Shown piece after piece: positions 27,021 through 27,141 of a DNA stretch of 27,141 nt (the first letter of the stretch is position 1; each line of letters begins with the position of its first letter). The notes under the pieces are model-generated. The model had not been told where the DNA came from. It did not search any database and was given only the letters and a program-made list of their open reading frames with translations. Where the stretch lies: NCBI GenBank assembly GCA_003427395.1, contig BFEA01000066.1, positions 981,125 through 1,008,265 of the forward strand. The letters run 5' to 3'. Position numbers and translations under genes: made by a program. The stretch comes from Chara braunii. Taxonomy: Eukaryota; Streptophyta; Charophyceae; Charales; Characeae.

Positions 27021-27141
27021 ATGGCCGCCTCCCCACTCTTCACTCTCATAGGCCGAGGCTATGGCGGACTACTAGGCCTTGCCCAGATGCCCAAAGGACA
27101 ACCCAAAGCAGCTATGGCTGCTCTAGCTCAGGCCGCCATGC
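27021..27141 (+). CDS. Start of an open frame inside the third retrotransposon (partial)
   Basis: An ATG in good context (CATAGCCATGGCC) 26 bases after the putative primer-binding region opens a frame that stays open to the window end. It begins MAASPLFTLIGRGYGGLLGL and then alanine-, glycine- and lysine-containing sequence. Its position fits a gag start, but the residues are not diagnostic. It could also be the 5' end of a host exon. Confidence 0.3.
   Translation, partial: MAASPLFTLIGRGYGGLLGLAQMPKGQPKAAMAALAQAAM

Overview
The window looks like nuclear DNA of a green plant or streptophyte alga, dominated by mobile elements. The evidence is plant-type telomere motifs (CCCTAAA), a primer-binding site complementary to plant tRNA-Asp, a fragment of the plant mitochondrial rps19-rps3 cluster with an rps3 intron at the position known as i74, and long decayed Ty3/gypsy polyproteins. 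The rps3 start (MAQKVNP) resembles bryophyte and charophyte versions more than the angiosperm MARKGNP type, so an early-diverging streptophyte such as a Chara-like alga is possible. That placement is inference. I see no intact host gene.

Layout: (1) 1-6290 is intergenic and repeat-rich. It holds one copy of a ~765-bp repeat, an LTR end with a tRNA-Asp primer-binding site (1941-1958), a mitochondrial insertion on the minus strand (about 2370-2764), a short terminal-inverted-repeat element with target duplication (3460-3742), a GTAC-rich repeat block (4018-4395), a long hairpin (5249-5347) and a foldback element (6025-6141). (2) 6299-20943 is a decayed, unusually organised Ty3/gypsy element on the plus strand. 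Gag (13615-16005), protease, reverse transcriptase, RNase H and integrase are recognisable, all broken by stops and frameshifts. About 7 kb upstream of gag, in the same orientation, lies a run of unfamiliar open frames. At least two of these are clear tandem paralogues, and several share a short strand-rich motif. (3) One of those paralogues is split by a ~2.5-kb minus-strand insertion with a poly(A) tail and a decayed target duplication (about 10589-13077). (4) 20944-24646 is intergenic and includes a second copy of the ~765-bp repeat in the same orientation (23044-23838). (5) 24649-26683 is a second, less decayed Ty3/gypsy pol (protease, reverse transcriptase, RNase H) with no gag visible. 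It is cut inside RNase H by the left LTR of a third element (26684-26994), whose interior runs off the window.

The best candidate for something undescribed is the set of repeated ORFs upstream of gag in the first element. The most practical assembly observation is that the 750-N gap inside gag is flanked by an identical 40-bp sequence. Collapsing it restores the gag frame, so the gap is probably artificial.
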